Below, in pieces: positions 46,721-58,385 of a stretch of DNA of 64,000 nt. The translations under genes were made by a program, and so were the position numbers. Within the stretch, counting starts at the first letter, position 1; each line of letters begins with the position of its first letter. Source of the stretch: Ambrosia x helenae. Taxonomy: Eukaryota > Streptophyta > Magnoliopsida > Asterales > Asteraceae. The notes under the pieces are model-generated. The model had not been told where the DNA came from, did no database searches, and was given only the letters and a program-made list of their open reading frames with translations. The stretch spans positions 37,200,626-37,264,625 of the forward strand of contig CM061228.1 in the NCBI GenBank assembly GCA_030844895.1, written 5' to 3'.

Positions 46721-49214
46721 TGTAACATTTCGTAATTATACTTGTACGTTACACGACTATTATTAATAAAACGTCAAGTTCTACCTATATTATTCGCATT
46801 AATTATTTTTGTCGCATAATTGGAACCCTAATACCTTATATATATATATATATTATATATGTGGAGGTGTGAAAAATCAAAAAAAAAATAAACTGCTTGG
46901 GCCGGGAATCGAACCCGCGCCCAAGCCGGCCCAAACTAAACACAACCTTTAACCAGCTGGGCTGGCCTTCACACTTGGAATAAACCCGGACGCATATTAA
47001 TTTTATACTTGATTTTTAAACCTCACAGTTGACTATGGAAAGTCAACTGTGGACGCGTATGTATGATCAATCACAATTAACTTGTGATTGATCCAAGTAT
47101 GGCAACGATACCTGTTTATTGGCCTTGTCTGACCTGTATACACGACAATTGTCAATCAATCGTTGCTCAATTTCAAACCTATACGCGTATGGACTTTAAT
47201 GTCTAGTCAACTTTCCAATTAATCAAATCAGCGATCCACACTATAAATTGGCCTTCTGCGAAGCTTAACAACTCGCTCATACACTCTTCTCAATCCTCAA
47301 TTTTCTTCCAATCACTCTGATAATTATCATTCTGATCGCTGTTTGACTTTTGTCATTGACCGGGCAATCATACACGAATCAACACTGTGAGTTTAATGTT
47401 TTGCGTGGGTTATGTTCATCGGCAATCACACATCAATAGCCCTATGATTAATTAGGCTATTGATGTGTGAATTGATCAATTGCAGAATCTAGGGTTCGTG
47501 CATATTGATTTGGGGATAAACTCAGTTTGACATCACGTATTTAATTATTTTTAAACGGAGTTCATCACAACCACTGGCCTAGGCCAAGTGGTTGTGACTA
47601 AGGTTTATAACCAAAGGCACCCGGGTTCGAGTCCCGGCTGTGGCCACCTTTTTCCTTTCTTTTTCATTTTTAAAACAACAAACTAAATAATATATATATT
47701 ATACATTTTAATCTCATAAATTCATTTTTAAATATTAAAACCTTTTTATAAATTCTAAAAAAATTATATTTATCAAATCTGAGATAAAAGTTTTATTTAC
47801 AATTTTTAGTTTTCTAAAATTAATTGATTTAATATTTATAATAATTAAATCAATTTTATACTATTATATTTATAAAAATCCATTAAAATATCAAAACAAT
47901 TTTATTAATTTCTACAAAAATTATCCTATGTTTGTACAATGTTAAACTTTATTGAAATGATTTTTAATTCAGAAAAATCATTTATTTTATATTTTTAATC
48001 AATTTTTGTTAAATTTAATTATAATTAAATCATAATAAATTCAATTAGTATTATTTTTGCACCAAAATTTTATACAATTTATTTTAAAATATTTAGAATA
48101 GAAATATGATTTTTAAAATAATAATTCTTTAATTTTAGTATTTTTAGATATTAAAGTTAAATTTTGGCAATTTGTAATAAATGGATTTTAAAAATCTATT
48201 TTGAAAGAAATAATTTTATAAAAATTATTTTTATACTTCAAACACATTATTGTGAACATTCTAAATTCAAATTTTATAAAAAAGACTTTCTTTTATTTAA
48301 TTATCAAATTTCCCTTTATTTAATTAACATTTTATTTTAAATTCAACAATTGGATATCCCCAAATCAAAACCCTAGGATACACTTATAAACTAATTAGAC
48401 TTAGACTTATTTATTACCTTATTATAGGGTGATATTTGGCATTATTTGGGCAACACTATTATTTCATCTTTTCAAGAAGTATAACATTTGCTAAGGTGAG
48501 TTTTACATAGCCCCTTTTATTTATCACCATTTTTGGGGTGAAACATGTTATAACATCATTATTGCAATTCAATCATCAATGTGTCTATGTGTTTTCTATG
48601 TTGCATTATGTCTTGAGCATGATTAGAGTAAGCACCATTCTAGCATAATCATTAACTCCGTACAAGCCGACGGTATACATTGATAGATCTATTGGACTGA
48701 CAATCCCACCCGGATACGTGCCTCCTACAAAGGTAGCGTGGGTGTTTGTTATCGCATAACATATTCAAGTGAACCATGAGCGTATGGTATGTATCATATT
48801 ATAACAGTCATCAGGGTTGGTTATGCACTCGATTTATTTCTAGTATGTTCTCACATATGGACTAGATTGACATGACACATGAATTGCACAACATTTTTAT
48901 TTAATTATCAAAAACCTATGTAATTCTCACCAACTTTTGTTGACCCAAAAATATTTTCAAAATTAACATGTTTCAGGTAACAATGAAGCTGAGGCTTGAG
49001 TATGCTTGTGGATTTAACATGAAGCTTTTGTTTGAAGCTATTAGAAGTTGTTGCTTTATTTTGATTTCATGTATTTAAATTTCTAGACAATCACTTTATG
49101 TTGGATATTTATGTTATGAATAAATTATTTAAAATTTAAATTATACCATGTGCTACTGAAACAATCATCAATACGTGGCACCCCGATGTTTCCGCCATCG
49201 GTTGGGGTGTTACA
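46721..49214 (+). repeat. nested gypsy 3' LTR
   Basis: 2494 bases, colinear with the 5' LTR with scattered substitutions and a shorter TA run. Confidence 0.93.
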
Positions 49215-50143
49215 AGATCTATCCACATTTCCCTCATTGTGCATCCCCGCACATTCATGGTTTCCCCATGGGACTTTCCGTAAAAGCCGTATAGTAACAA
49301 GAAGTGCCCATAGTATAACATGACCTTTAATAAGTACGTAAGTAGCATGTTTCTCCCCGAAAGCAAAACGGTAAAAGTCGGGCTGTGACACTCACCTTAG
49401 ATTGCGTTACTTGAAAACAGTTAAGTAATTATGCTATGATAGCCCCAAATAGCGGCGACCTATCATAAGATGTGTATAAGTATCCGGACTAATAACCCGC
49501 AGGTTAACTAGTCCCCGAATGTCCAGACCATAACCATAAACGTTTGAAAACACCTTTGACTATTAAACTGACCGTACCAGACAAGACCCGACATCTAATT
49601 GGTGACCCGACATCCCACGTGTTAGACAATACAAGACATCATGCAATATATGCAATTAAACACTTAGTACGCGCAAGAGTTCACCTAGTCTAGCATAACG
49701 CTCAATTAACGCATAAACAAGTCCGAACACGTGCTACTAAGTCATTGGGTGTATCCGGGGTTCCTATCATGTTCCTAGGTGTCAAATCATGTTCCGTGAT
49801 GTCAAAATACGCTTACGACAGCAGTACACGCGATTAGGAAACTAATATGCAATTAGGAAAAGTCAACTGGTGAGTAGGGAAAGTCAACAGTCGAGTAAGG
49901 GGATTTATCAGGCTAGTAGGGGCCTAATCTCCAGATGCATCAGGCGATTGGGCTGTAATCGCCTGATGTGTCAAGCGATTAGAACCCTAATCGCCCCTAG
50001 GGCTGCTGTCGCGCATTTTCGCGCGTTAAACCCTCCAAATCAAATCCGAAACATGTAAAAACACCCAATATCAAACCTAAACCATTTACCAACCCATTCC
50101 ATGCAAAAACCCCCAACTTACAAATCATCATCTCCATGTTATA
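49215..50143 (-). repeat. outer gypsy 5' LTR, middle piece
   Basis: Continues the LTR from TATCCACATTT. Contains 49478-49625, absent from the 3' LTR. Its palindrome cluster is decayed compared with 31623-31677. Confidence 0.88.
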
Positions 50144-50856
50144 TGTTGGGTCTGCTGACCTAGAGAAGAACAGATGATTGGAAAGCCAAAATATGCTAAC
50201 AGTTGATCCTCTCAATAAACAGTCCTTACAACATACTTCTCCCAAAAGACTGCTGACTCTAACAACTGTTCTATCCAAACAACTGCTATGACAACTGCTG
50301 ATACAAAGGACTGCTGAATAAACACTGATGAAGAACAACTGCTGACCAAAGGTCTGATGAAGAACAACTGCTGATCAAAGTACTGAAAACTAAAGCACTG
50401 CTGGAGCCAACAGCACTTAGGCTCCAGTAGAGGATACAAGACCATCACAGTTTTCCTACAACAGTAGTTTATCTTCAGTGTTTTCAATGTAACAGTAGTT
50501 TGTAATAGGCAGATGTTTTATGTTTGTTATTCTGTTAGAGGTCACTGTCTTAGGTGACGTCAGCCTAGGTCATCAGTGGTTTAGGTTTGTCTATAAATAG
50601 AACAGTGCTTGTACTGTTCTATTGCATCACACACACAAACATTCTCTCAGACAAACAATCACTGGGTGATCAGGCTGAGGGGGAGTACTTGTATGATTGT
50701 AATCTTTTAGATAAATGAAAGCATTCGATCAGAAAACAATTACTCTCGTGTTTTGATTAATAGTTTATTATTCCGCTGCACTTTCCATTCTATATTCATT
50801 TCACTCTTATCATTTTAGTTAAATATAATCAAAACAATCAAACTCAGATCCTAACA
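50144..50856 (+). repeat. TR-GAG 5' LTR
   Basis: Contains a roughly 30-base tandem duplication around 50323-50380 that the 3' LTR lacks, a TGACGTCA site (50555-50562) and a TATA box (50591-50600). Confidence 0.92.
50555..50600 (+). promoter_or_regulatory. TGACGTCA element and TATA box
   Basis: TGACGTCA is a perfect palindromic bZIP-type site 28 bases before CTATAAATAG. The pair is kept at the same spacing in the 3' LTR (52441-52448 and 52477-52486). Confidence 0.55.
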
Positions 50857-50858
50857 AT

Positions 50859-50870
50859 TGGTATCAGAGC
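50859..50870 (+). other. TR-GAG primer binding site
   Basis: TGGTATCAGAGC, initiator tRNA-Met type, two bases after the LTR. Confidence 0.88.
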
Positions 50871-51025
50871 TTGGTCAATTAAATTCGATCTAACAAATCA
50901 ATTTAATATAAACAGATCAGCTCACAATTATTGATATCGTTTGTCTGTTGGATTGAAAACAGAGTAATAGTTTAATTTCGTTTCAACCGTTTTTAAACAG
51001 ACTTTGTTTTTTGAAAAATCAGAGA

Positions 51026-52059
51026 ATGGCTTCAATCAATCACGATCCACATAACACTGGCACGAACAACAAGCCACTGATGCTTGTCAGATCTGAATAC
51101 AATATCTGGCAACGTCGGATGAGCCATGTTCTAGCTCAACAGAACACTGGGTGTTGGAAGTCGGTTATCTTCGGACCACATGTTCCGACGGTGCCGAGTA
51201 CTGAAGATCCCAAGGTTCAAGTGCCAAAGAAACTTGAAAACTACTCCGACCAGGATTTTCAGAAAATTGAGTTAGATGCTAAGGCCTTCAGTATTGTGGC
51301 CATGGCTCTACCCAATGATATGTATGCTGGGTTGTTACACTGTAACAGTGCAAAGGAGTTGTGGGATGCACTGAAAGAACAATTGGTGGGACTGAGGAGG
51401 TTATTGAAAACAATCGTGAAGTACTTAACCAACAATATGAAACATTCAGTCATGTCAAAGGAGAGTCATTAACTCAACAGTTTGAGATGTTTAATTGTTT
51501 AATTAGTGAACTAAAACTGGTTGGTCTTACTTACCCTCATTCAACCCTGAACCATAGGTTTTTAAGATCACTACCTGACAAATGGGACACTATTGCTATT
51601 GTAATGAGAAAATCAATTGGATTTAAAGACCTATCACTGACCCAGCTTCATGGTAAGCTCTTGACCTATGAGAGAGAGCTTAACCAGAAAAAGAAGCTCC
51701 AGGACTGTGGAAAAGTGTCTGATGATTATGTATTTGGGAATACAGCACTTTTGGGTCATGATGAGGTGCCTGGAAATACTAAGGATCAGAGTTATGATCA
51801 TTTCATTGACATAACTTCAGGTTTTAACTCAGGTTTTAACTCTGATTCTTATTCACCAAACTATGCCTTCACAGCAAGTGGTGGTGATATCCAGGCATCT
51901 GACAATATATCCTTTGAGTATGATGACCTGAAATACTTTGACCCCGATGATTTGGAAGAAATGGACATTATGCACCAATTGGCCCTTCTCAGTGTAAGAA
52001 CTAACAATTTTTACAAGAAAACTGGGAGAAGGTTTCCAGGGTTAACTGACAGATCAAAG
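51026..52059 (+). pseudogene. copia gag, frameshifted and truncated
   Basis: Begins at an ATG with MASINHDPHNTG, close to MDPHNTG of the other element, then EYNIWQRRMSHVL. A single missing T near 51385, where KEQFGGTEEV is expected, shifts the frame. The second frame continues through LRSLPDKWDTIAIV and an acidic block to RRFPGLTDRSKVG and then reads into the LTR. The CCHC knuckle present in the relative is gone. Confidence 0.88.
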
Positions 52060-52742
52060 GTTGGGTCTGCTGACTTGGAGAAGAACAGATGATTGGAAAG
52101 CCAAAATATGCTAACAGTTGATCCTCTCAATAAACAGTCCTTACAACATACTTCTCCCAAAAGACTGCTGACTCTAACAACTGTTCTATCCAAACAACTG
52201 CTATGACAACCGCTGATACAAAGGACTGCTGAATAAACACTGATGAAGAACAACTGCTGATCAAAGTACTGAAGACTAAAGCACTGCTGGAGCCAACAGC
52301 ACTTAGGCTCCAGCAGAGGATACAAGACCATCAGAGTTTTCCTACAACAGTAGTTTATCTTCAGTGTTTTCAATGTAACAGTAGTTTGTAATAGGCAAAT
52401 GTTTTATGTTTGTTATTCTGTTAGAGGTCACTGTCTTAGGTGACGTCAGCCTAGGTCATCAGTGGTTTAGGTTTGTCTATAAATAGAACAGTGCTTGTAC
52501 TGTTCTATTGCATCACACACACAAACATTCTCTCAGACAAACAATCACTGTGTGATCAGGCTGAGGGGGAGTACTTGTATGATTGTAATCTTTTAGATAA
52601 ATGAAAGCATTCGATCAGAAAACAATTACTCTCGTGTTTTGATTAATAGTTTATTATTCCGCTGCACTTTCCATTCTATATTCATTTCACTCTTATCATT
52701 TTAGTTAAATATAATCAAAACAATCAAACTCGGGTCCTAACA
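52060..52742 (+). repeat. TR-GAG 3' LTR
   Basis: Matches the 5' LTR except for the duplication noted there and the loss of its first base at the gag junction (GTTGGG shared). Confidence 0.92.
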
Positions 52743-53820
52743 TTATAATATCATTCTAGCATGATTCCTAACAATAAACAAGCAATGAATCATATCATAA
52801 CATCCTAATTCTTCAAGAATCACCCAAATGGGTCAAAATGCATACTTTCATCAAAACACTATAACAATAGCTTAAACTCATAGATAATCATCCTAACAAC
52901 TCCTACACATCAGAAGTACATCAATTTCATAGAAACATTCATGTTATAATCACCAAAAATCATCATATGCATCAATACTTCACATATAGCAAGTATTATG
53001 GTGTAGACTTGTTTTAGAACTCATTTCCAAGGTTTTTAAAGACACATTCTTAGCAAAACAAGGTCTGGACTTTTGGGAAACCAAAACAATAACATTACAA
53101 AGGTTTGGTATGAAGAACACACCTTAGATTTTATCAAAGAAATGTGTATTAGCTTGGAAATGGTGAGTTTTGAAGCAAGACAAGTTCCAGAAGTGTTTTG
53201 AGGTGTGTGGGAGGCTTAGGATCTGTTAGGGTTGCACTAGGGGTGTTTGGGGAGTCAAGGGTTGTATTTATAGGTGTTTTGACTCGTGCTTGGCAGATCA
53301 GGCGAGTAGGAGATCATATCAGGCGATTAGAAGCTCTAATCGCCTATATACTGCGATTAGAAGCTCTAATCTCCAATAATCTTCCCCAATCGCCTATAGC
53401 AATGGCGATTAGGAGCCCCCCTGGTTCCTAATCGCCTGTAGGGTTCCAGATTGGGTTTTTGGTGCGTTAAACACTAGTTTAACATATATAAACACATATT
53501 CACATACCGACAAGTCACATAATGATTACAAACACATAATGCACGATAACTAACACGTTTACATCCGTTCACCAATTCTCGGGACTCGAGACTTGCGTGT
53601 GTGCGTTAAACTTGGTGATTCCACGAATCACCAATCCTTGTACCCATGGTTATGGACCGACTCCCGATTATCCCACGGATCATCGTAACGACTCCTGATG
53701 ATTCCCCAGAATCATCGTAACGACTCGACTGACCCAGTTAAGTATGTAATATGCATGACTCGCTAAGGTAGACTTACTAGTTTAGTCAATGTTACTAACC
53801 TGAGTTTTCCGGATGTCACA
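52743..53820 (-). repeat. outer gypsy 5' LTR, last piece
   Basis: Matches 31836-32913, including the TATA box (53274-53283) and palindrome cluster 2 (53298-53440). Ends GATGTCACA. Confidence 0.9.
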
Positions 53821-53825
53821 GTTTA

Positions 53826-54068
53826 GGTGGCATATTAGATTTCCACCCAATGATCAACCATTCAAACTCATTAAAGTTTAGTCTCAGATGATGATTCTAT
53901 ATCATGTTTATGTGCAATTTGTATTTTAGTAAGAGTTATTCATAAAGCTTCCTACTATCAAAAGCATTGTTTTTGCTCTAACTTCTACAACAATTTCATG
54001 ATGCTTATAAATATTGGAATTATAAACTATACTTTTATAATTGTAGTATAATAGATTAACAAGGAGGA
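53826..54068. other. unassigned host DNA
   Basis: AT-rich flank. The frame from 53827 resumes host sequence after the target duplication. No feature recognised. Confidence 0.5.
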
Positions 54069-54403
54069 TGTTCGATACACTTGGCTGCAACATGAATCAG
54101 GATGCATAACAGAAAACAAGAGACTGCAGCAAGACAGAACGACAAGAAGCGCGACTCACTGTGAAATGACCAATATACCCCTAACAGTTTAATGGTTATT
54201 TTGGCAGGAAACTAACACCTGTTCAAACATAACTGTCTATATGGGTCATGCCTCTTTAGTTTGTATAAATAGAACATAATATCTTCATTTGTAATCACTT
54301 TTGGTTGTTCAATATTTCCGATCAATAAAAGTCTTTTATTTCCCTGCACATGTTCATATATATGTCGCTTTAGATTCTTGATTCTTGTTCTTGATGTCCA
54401 ACA
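54069..54403 (+). mobile_element. possible solo copia-like LTR
   Basis: TG...CA ends, a TATA box (54263-54272) and AATAAAAG with a T-rich stretch near 54325 resemble a short LTR. No target duplication or second copy found. Confidence 0.35.
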
Positions 54404-55496
54404 ATAAATTGAATTTTTTAGTAATATTGCAGGAATAATACTAGAAAAGAAAAGGAAAATGAAGATGAATGAATCTACTCTTGATCAATAGGATAATAAA
54501 ATCAGTTTTTCACTTTAATGTACATGTTTATATTGGGCAGGATGGCTTTTCCCTCATGCAGACATGTCAAAATGGATGGCATACGCAAACGGTAATTATA
54601 TTACATAGTCATTTTGTTGTAAGAGCTGTAATAGATATGGTGTCAAGATTCATGATACTAACCAAACCATGTATACTTTGGGCATAAAATGTTTCACAAT
54701 GTTATGTTTTCAAATTGTGAATATTTCAATGACCACTTGTATTTGTTTGTTTATGCGGATGGGAAACATCCTGCATGTGACCAATCGTATTTTAGACGAA
54801 GAGAATATTTTTTTACATTAAAAGATAAAATATATGTGCGCTTCAAGTTTTTCAAGACTGCGTATGAGCTAGAAAAAGCCATCAAAGAAAAATGTCCATC
54901 TAAAATAGATATTGGTTCCGTCTACAGTGTTGATGTAAGATTCTTGTAGATCCTTATTTTTTATCATTGTTAAATTCTTTTGCTTATTCAGTGAATTTGT
55001 AGTGTTTGCTTATTGGTACATGTTTCTTGATCTTTCAACAGCCTGCAAAGACGCATGCATACTCGCAATCTGGAGACAATATTTTCACTACTGTGGAAAA
55101 GAGAGTTAGTGTTTGCTATCGTAATTTGTGAATGAATTTAAAACACTTAATCGCCTAAATGCTAATCTTTGGTTAATTAGCATGATTAATGATTGTTTAC
55201 CAATTGGTTTTCCAGAATATTTCTGATTATAATGATGTCAGATATTGCTGTTCTGGAGCAGATGTTTGCTTCGATTGCTAGCGTCTGGTGACCATTGCAA
55301 TTAAAGTGATTGATATTGCTCTCAGAGGTATACGCACCGGTATAAGTCTTAAGTATTAATTTTACTACAATATATCGTAATATATCAGCTTAAACTAATT
55401 CCATGTCTGATTGGTTCAGATGATTTTGGATTCCATCATATTCCCTGGGTATAAAGTGGCCGTCATGGGGTCCATTGTTGGGTTTGTGATGCAAAA

Positions 55497-55890
55497 GTAA
55501 GAAGGTGATACTGCAAAACTTGTAAAACGATAGTTTAGTTCTTTCAACATATGCATCATGTTATATTTGTTGGACCTAATATCAGCATCAAGTTATATTA
55601 TTTAGTACTTATGTTATGTTGTTGAATTACGTAAACAAACTGGTGTCAATAGGTTAGGTTTTAGGTCAAAATCCGGTGGACAGGAACACTGTTTAATGAC
55701 ATGTTTGGAAGTTGCAATCTGTCAGGAAGTTGCAAGAAGGGTATAAATACCCTTCTATCCCGACACATAAATGCATCAGTAAATGTGTTTTGTGTCTAAA
55801 TTCTCTCGGTTCTATCTGTATACATTTAGTTGTTTGTTTAAACTTCAAGTGTAATTCTCATATTTAGCAATATATAATATGTTGAATCTC
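55497..55890 (+). other. primase intron with LTR-like promoter segment
   Basis: Holds a 9-base-pair hairpin centred on a TATA sequence (55737-55756, arms GAAGGGTAT and ATACCCTTC), like a short LTR promoter. Ends not resolved. Confidence 0.35.
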
Positions 55891-56295
55891 AGGCTAAATA
55901 ATGAGCAAAGGTTGGCTATTGCAGACTATTTCCGCATGTACAAGGTTGATTTTAGTTGTTCATTAATACCATGCAATTATGCAAAATCACTGTTAATCCT
56001 TCATTATGATTGTTGTCTCTAACCGTAACAGTAAATCAAAGGTTTCTCTTGTGGGTCCTGCACTTCATCCTTTCCTTGTGTAAGTATCTAAACTTGTATA
56101 ATAATCCTTAACTTTTAAGATTTAACCTTCATTAAGTTTCTTTGCACCCTATGTCAACTCTGCAGTTACTTTGAATACTTTGAGCGGAAATTACTTTGCA
56201 GCCAACAGTTACTTTCAGATGAGAGATATGAGAAATTACTGGACATGATTACAGATGAATGTATGCAATCTGGATTATGTTACCACATTGTGTCT

Positions 56296-56468
56296 CACTT
56301 GCTCAGTGGCAAAGCTTGAGAAAAAATTCCGAGGGGGCTGAAAGTCACGAGATCCTTAAAATGGTGGGGGCCGGAGTCAATGCATATAAAATTTTCAGAC
56401 GAAAACGCGTAAAATTACACTACTAAGCAAAAAAACGGCGGGGGCCGAGCTTCGCCAATGCACTTGTT
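56296..56468. mobile_element. hAT-type MITE in primase intron
   Basis: The body 56304-56460 starts CAGTGGCAAAGCTTGAG and ends in the near-complement GAGCTTCGCCAATG. Flanks CACTTGCT and CACTTGTT form an 8-base target duplication with one change, as expected for hAT. 157 bases, noncoding. Confidence 0.75.
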
Positions 56469-56664
56469 GTTCAAGAAATGTTTACAAATTCAGAAATAAT
56501 TTTGTAGCTGTAACCTTAGAGCTTAGAGGTAAGTGGCAAGGCCATAGGCGCACTAATGGAAACGATGTAAATATTGTGCGATGGGAGCAACTAAAACACC
56601 TGTGTGGCGGAAAAAAGGTATGCCCAATAAATGACTGAATTACAAGTTTTGTCCTTTATGTTTA

Positions 56665-56756
56665 TCTATACTAAATTATAAATGGGGAGACATGGGCAAA
56701 TATGTCCAAATTGTCAAAGTTAAGATGACATTTGAAAAGACACATGCTTTAAACCT
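56665..56756 (+). mobile_element. Helitron 5' end, plus strand
   Basis: TC after an A, then TATACTAAATTATAAATGGG, matching the 5' ends at 57234 (minus) and 57828 (plus). Interrupted after about 90 bases by the minus-strand Helitron. The rest may lie between 57235 and 57827. Confidence 0.6.
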
Positions 56757-56757
56757 A

Positions 56758-57234
56758 CTAGTGGGAAACCCGCGCGTTGCTACGGGACGTTCTTGTGAGC
56801 TAGGGGCAAATTTGTAATGTTTTTGCACCATTATCTACCTAACTTTTGGTTATATAAAGAGTAGTTACACTATATTCATGTATTTCTTTTATTTCATTTT
56901 TGAACCAACAATATAATGCCACATGACACACCCACAACAATGTCTTTATTTTTTGTTTGCCATCTAGTAGGGTGTCGCTTCGCGGCGGGAACACGATGCA
57001 GTTGTAAGTTTAAAGGTTTCCGAATACTAAACCAAGAATTAGACATTACAACACAAACTATGCAAGTGGTTCAATTTGTTCTTTACTTCACCTCGTTCCT
57101 TGGTAGACAATTGTTTGCAACGTTCATTTAAAAAGAATATTTGGCTTTGGAGTTTGTGTCTTTTCACATGTCATCTTAACTTTGACATTTTGGACATATT
57201 TGCCCATATCTCCCCCTTTATAATGTAGTGTAGA
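56758..57234 (-). mobile_element. small non-autonomous Helitron, minus strand
   Basis: 5' end TCTACACTACATTATAAAGG at 57234. 3' hairpin CCCG...CGGG at 56769-56786 followed by a spacer and CTAG at 56758. It is inserted between A and T. 477 bases, no Rep/helicase. Confidence 0.75.
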
Positions 57235-57827
57235 TATAGATAATGTCATATAAATCTTTCCCATATTACCCCTATGCCTTGTACTTGTACATTCATTGCC
57301 TTCACTCTTCACATATCATTTTACATGAATTTTAAGATGGCATAGGAAAAGTCTCATGCTTAAAACCCAAATGTCATGTAATTTTTTTCCTTTCCACCCT
57401 TCATGCAAAACCTACATGTACACATTATTTTATCATAGCCTTCAATTACCATTAATCTATATCTCTAATATCCTTATGTCTATGTTTGTACCACAAAAAA
57501 CTACACGATTTCACCTCCGCGATGATATCCACCACAATTTCATGTTTATTTAGAAAGATAGTTTTCGGTTGTAGTATAGACGGAATTGTGCCATATAACC
57601 ACCACAAGATAAATATTTTTAAATTGGAATTACTATATATGGTGTATGAAAAAATATTAACATCTTTCACATAAACAATGCATTTACTTACATACTTTGT
57701 TGGTTTTAAAAATATATGTTTTCTTATATATTTAAATTATTGCTATTATTTGTATTCATTGAAAGTTTATATGACATTATTTGGTTTTAATTACATACTA
57801 TATATAATCTATAATCTATATCTATAA
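57235..57827. other. AT-rich DNA between Helitrons
   Basis: Short frames only. Possibly the remainder of the Helitron begun at 56665. Confidence 0.4.
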
Positions 57828-58383
57828 TCTATACTACATTATAAAGGATGAGGCATGGGCAGGAATGGTTCGGCTCACTGGCTACATTAGGTAATTTTTT
57901 AGCTGTTGGGTCAAGTTGGGCAAGTCTATTACACACTTACAAATCACAACTTTTAATTTCTAAATGGACAATGACCTTCATATGAAAGTGTATACAATAT
58001 CATATTATTACTACATGCTTTTGTCATGTAAATAAACTTTATCATTTAGCAATGTTTCTTTAATGGCACGATTATGTAGATATGCAATGACCGGACAGCT
58101 TACACAAGAGTGATGTTTATGTTCATTTTGGTCTGTTACAGTAACATACCTTTGGTTTATTAATATTTGTTCAATAATGAGTACATGGTTTTTGTGGTGA
58201 ACTGCAATCAGTTGTAAGTGGCGGTGCACATTTCTTTTCTTTTCTTTCTATAAATACTTGTTAAAACATAGTGTGCACATTTTCTATTCTTTTTGCGTAA
58301 CTTGTGGCAAAAACCTAAGTATCATAATGTTGTATTGCAACCCATTTATGGATCCCGCTGCAACGCGCGGGTAAACTCACTAG
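57828..58383 (+). mobile_element. small non-autonomous Helitron, plus strand
   Basis: 5' end TCTATACTACATTATAAAGG; 3' hairpin (CCCGC and GCGGG, 58354-58371), spacer, CTAG, with host A at 57827 and T at 58384. 556 bases, noncoding. Confidence 0.78.
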
Positions 58384-58385
58384 TA

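Larger units (their letters stand above)
38912..49214 (+). mobile_element. nested plus-strand gypsy (Tekay-like) element
   Basis: Flanked by AGATC at 38907-38911 and 49215-49219. Its LTRs (38912-41420 and 46721-49214) begin TGTAACATTT and end GGTGTTACA. PBS at 41424 and one long gag-pol frame. The 3' end of the internal region, from the integrase C-terminus to the polypurine tract, is missing. In its place is a copy of 38513-38911, the DNA outside the 5' LTR. Related LTRs lie at 1-1998 and 61452-64000. Confidence 0.93.
50144..52742 (+). mobile_element. gag-only copia derivative (TR-GAG type)
   Basis: Flanked by TTATA (50139-50143 and 52743-52747). LTRs 50144-50856 and about 52060-52742, starting TGTTGGG and ending CCTAACA. 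PBS at 50859-50870. The internal region is only about 1.2 kb, holding a gag related to that of the SIRE-like element at 3916-11680. It stops before the zinc knuckle, where gag joins straight into the 3' LTR. No pol and no polypurine tract. Confidence 0.92.
29145..53820 (-). mobile_element. large minus-strand gypsy (chromovirus/Tekay-like) element
   Basis: Flanked by GTTTA at 29140-29144 and 53821-53825. LTR ends are TGTCACACC and GGTGTCACA (GATGTCACA at the right end). 3' LTR is 29145-32913; the 5' LTR starts at 38330 and is split by two later elements, resuming at 49215 and 52743. The gag-pol frame runs right to left (37713-33041), followed by a polypurine tract at 32914-32930. The integrase C-terminus and chromodomain-like tail place it among chromoviruses. 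Without the insertions it would be roughly 10 kb. Confidence 0.9.

Noticed and set aside
38330..53820. Several independent LTR fragments
   Set aside because: The pieces are colinear with one LTR (29145-32913) and the gaps are bounded by exact target duplications, so one split LTR explains them.
54689..54949. Single-exon small gene of 86 codons
   Set aside because: It is one exon of the primase pseudogene plus intron read-through.
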